Assembly: GCA_022749905.1 (NCBI GenBank)
Contig: JAKIWU010000021.1
Coordinates: 1-13,454, forward strand
DNA from: Thermoplasmata archaeon
Lineage (GTDB): Archaea > Thermoplasmatota > Thermoplasmata > Lutacidiplasmatales > UBA184
DNA length: 13,454 nucleotides
Reading direction: 5' to 3'
Part shown: positions 13,025-13,454 of the stretch, piece after piece
Numbering within the stretch: the stretch's first letter is position 1
Layout of the letters: each line of letters starts with the position of its first letter
Translations under genes and position numbers: made by a program
The notes under the pieces: generated by a model
Seen by the model: only the letters and a program-made list of their open reading frames with translations
Told to the model about the DNA's origin: nothing
The model's database searches: none

Positions 13025-13454
13025 TCACACGACGAGGACATCGGGCTCCCGGAGGATCGCTGCGACCTCGGGGCGGACGAGCTCGGACGGGGGAGGGTTC
13101 CCCGCCGCGAGCTCCCGCCGGATGCGCGTCTGGCTCGTGTCGAGGCGGTCGGAGGTGGGATGCGGGCAGGTCTTTTCCGTCGCCATCCAGCCGCACCGAC
13201 GGCAGAAGAAGGTCTCCTCGTAGCGGACCGGGGTGATGCCGATCGGGAACGCGTCGAAGATCCGGTGAGCCTCGTACGGATCGTAGTAGCGGCCGACGCC
13301 GGCTTGGTCCCGGCCCACGATGTAGTGCGAGCAGCCGAAGTTCTTGCGGACGATCCCAAGGAAGAGCGCGTCCTTGGGCCCGGCGTAGCGCATCGCGATC
13401 GAGAACGCCGCGAGAATCACGCGGCTCCGGGGATGCTAGTTCTCGACGAGAGCC
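13025..13454 (-). CDS. sat: Sulfate adenylyltransferase (ATP sulfurylase), C-terminal part with in-frame TAG; runs off right edge
   Basis: ATP sulfurylase makes APS from ATP and sulfate. The reading frame enters at the right edge as ALVEN, meets TAG (13438-13436), and continues without other stops as HPRSRVILA, AMRYAGPKDA, IVRKNFGCSH, IVGRDQAGVG, FFCRRCGWMATEKTCPHP (Cys/His zinc site) and a normal C-terminus (RPEVAAIL) ending at 13025. Family members read about ENYYP where this has EN-stop-HP, so one codon for tyrosine appears replaced by TAG. If TAG stops, a GTG at 13420 could begin only a fragment. The conserved GRDHAG motif reads GRDQAG, a change at an active-site-region histidine. The result is a recent nonsense mutation, a sequencing error near an edge, or readthrough. 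Confidence 0.85.

Noticed and set aside
13436..13438. Genome-wide reassignment of TAG to pyrrolysine
   Set aside because: TAG serves as the normal stop of several intact genes in the window, and their frames beyond it show no family extension that I can see.
1..13454. CRISPR array, insertion sequence, prophage, toxin-antitoxin or defence island
   Set aside because: No regularly spaced repeats, transposase, integrase or known defence domain is seen; composition is even across the window.

Overview
The window (13,454 bp, very GC-rich) reads as archaeal chromosome. It carries archaeal-type genes: a Nog1-family GTPase, a beta-CASP RNase of the aCPSF2 type, split glycine decarboxylase gcvPA/gcvPB, an inositol-monophosphatase-like gene joined to NAD kinase, and an HTH-CBS regulator. 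Several genes begin about 23-35 nt after an AT-rich TATA-like box, as expected for leaderless archaeal transcripts. A high-GC member of the Thermoplasmatota/Euryarchaeota is my best guess. That is inference; there is no rRNA in the window to confirm it.

Layout, left to right. 1-344 (-): N-terminal part of an MFS transporter, cut by the left edge. 448-1026 (-): small HExxH metallopeptidase, divergent from 1085-2116 (+): S58 (DmpA/NylC-type) self-processing peptidase. 2067-2648 (-): HTH-CBS regulator, divergent from 2738-2998 (+): 86-aa zinc-finger-like protein. Palindromes flank the zinc-finger gene, followed by a 180-bp gap that can fold as a three-way junction. 3178-4770 (+): radical SAM protein of unknown function. 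4778-6958 (-): operon in transcription order of IMPase/NADP-phosphatase-like gene, NAD kinase and JAMM/MPN+ protein. 7056-8288 (+): beta-CASP RNase, convergent with 8307-9359 (-): Nog1-like GTPase. 9449-12977 (+): translationally coupled gcvPA, gcvPB and cysC (APS kinase). 13025-13454 (-): C-terminal part of ATP sulfurylase (sat), with an in-frame TAG near the right edge.

Functional links. IMPase and NAD kinase probably balance NAD(H) and NADP(H), since the two activities are fused in one methanogen protein. GcvPA/GcvPB form the glycine decarboxylase. CysC and Sat are consecutive enzymes of sulfate activation (sulfate to APS to PAPS) and face each other convergently. The beta-CASP RNase and the GTPase belong to RNA processing and ribosome assembly.

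I see no mobile element, CRISPR array, rRNA, tRNA or recognisable defence system. Most genes are housekeeping. The observations most worth a second look are: two divergent gene pairs whose start codons are each 59 bp apart around a single central TTTAA box; CTAG-centred palindromes around the regulator/zinc-finger pair; the possible structured RNA before the radical SAM gene; the premature TAG at an expected tyrosine of sat; and gcvPA, whose likely start lies one base out of frame.
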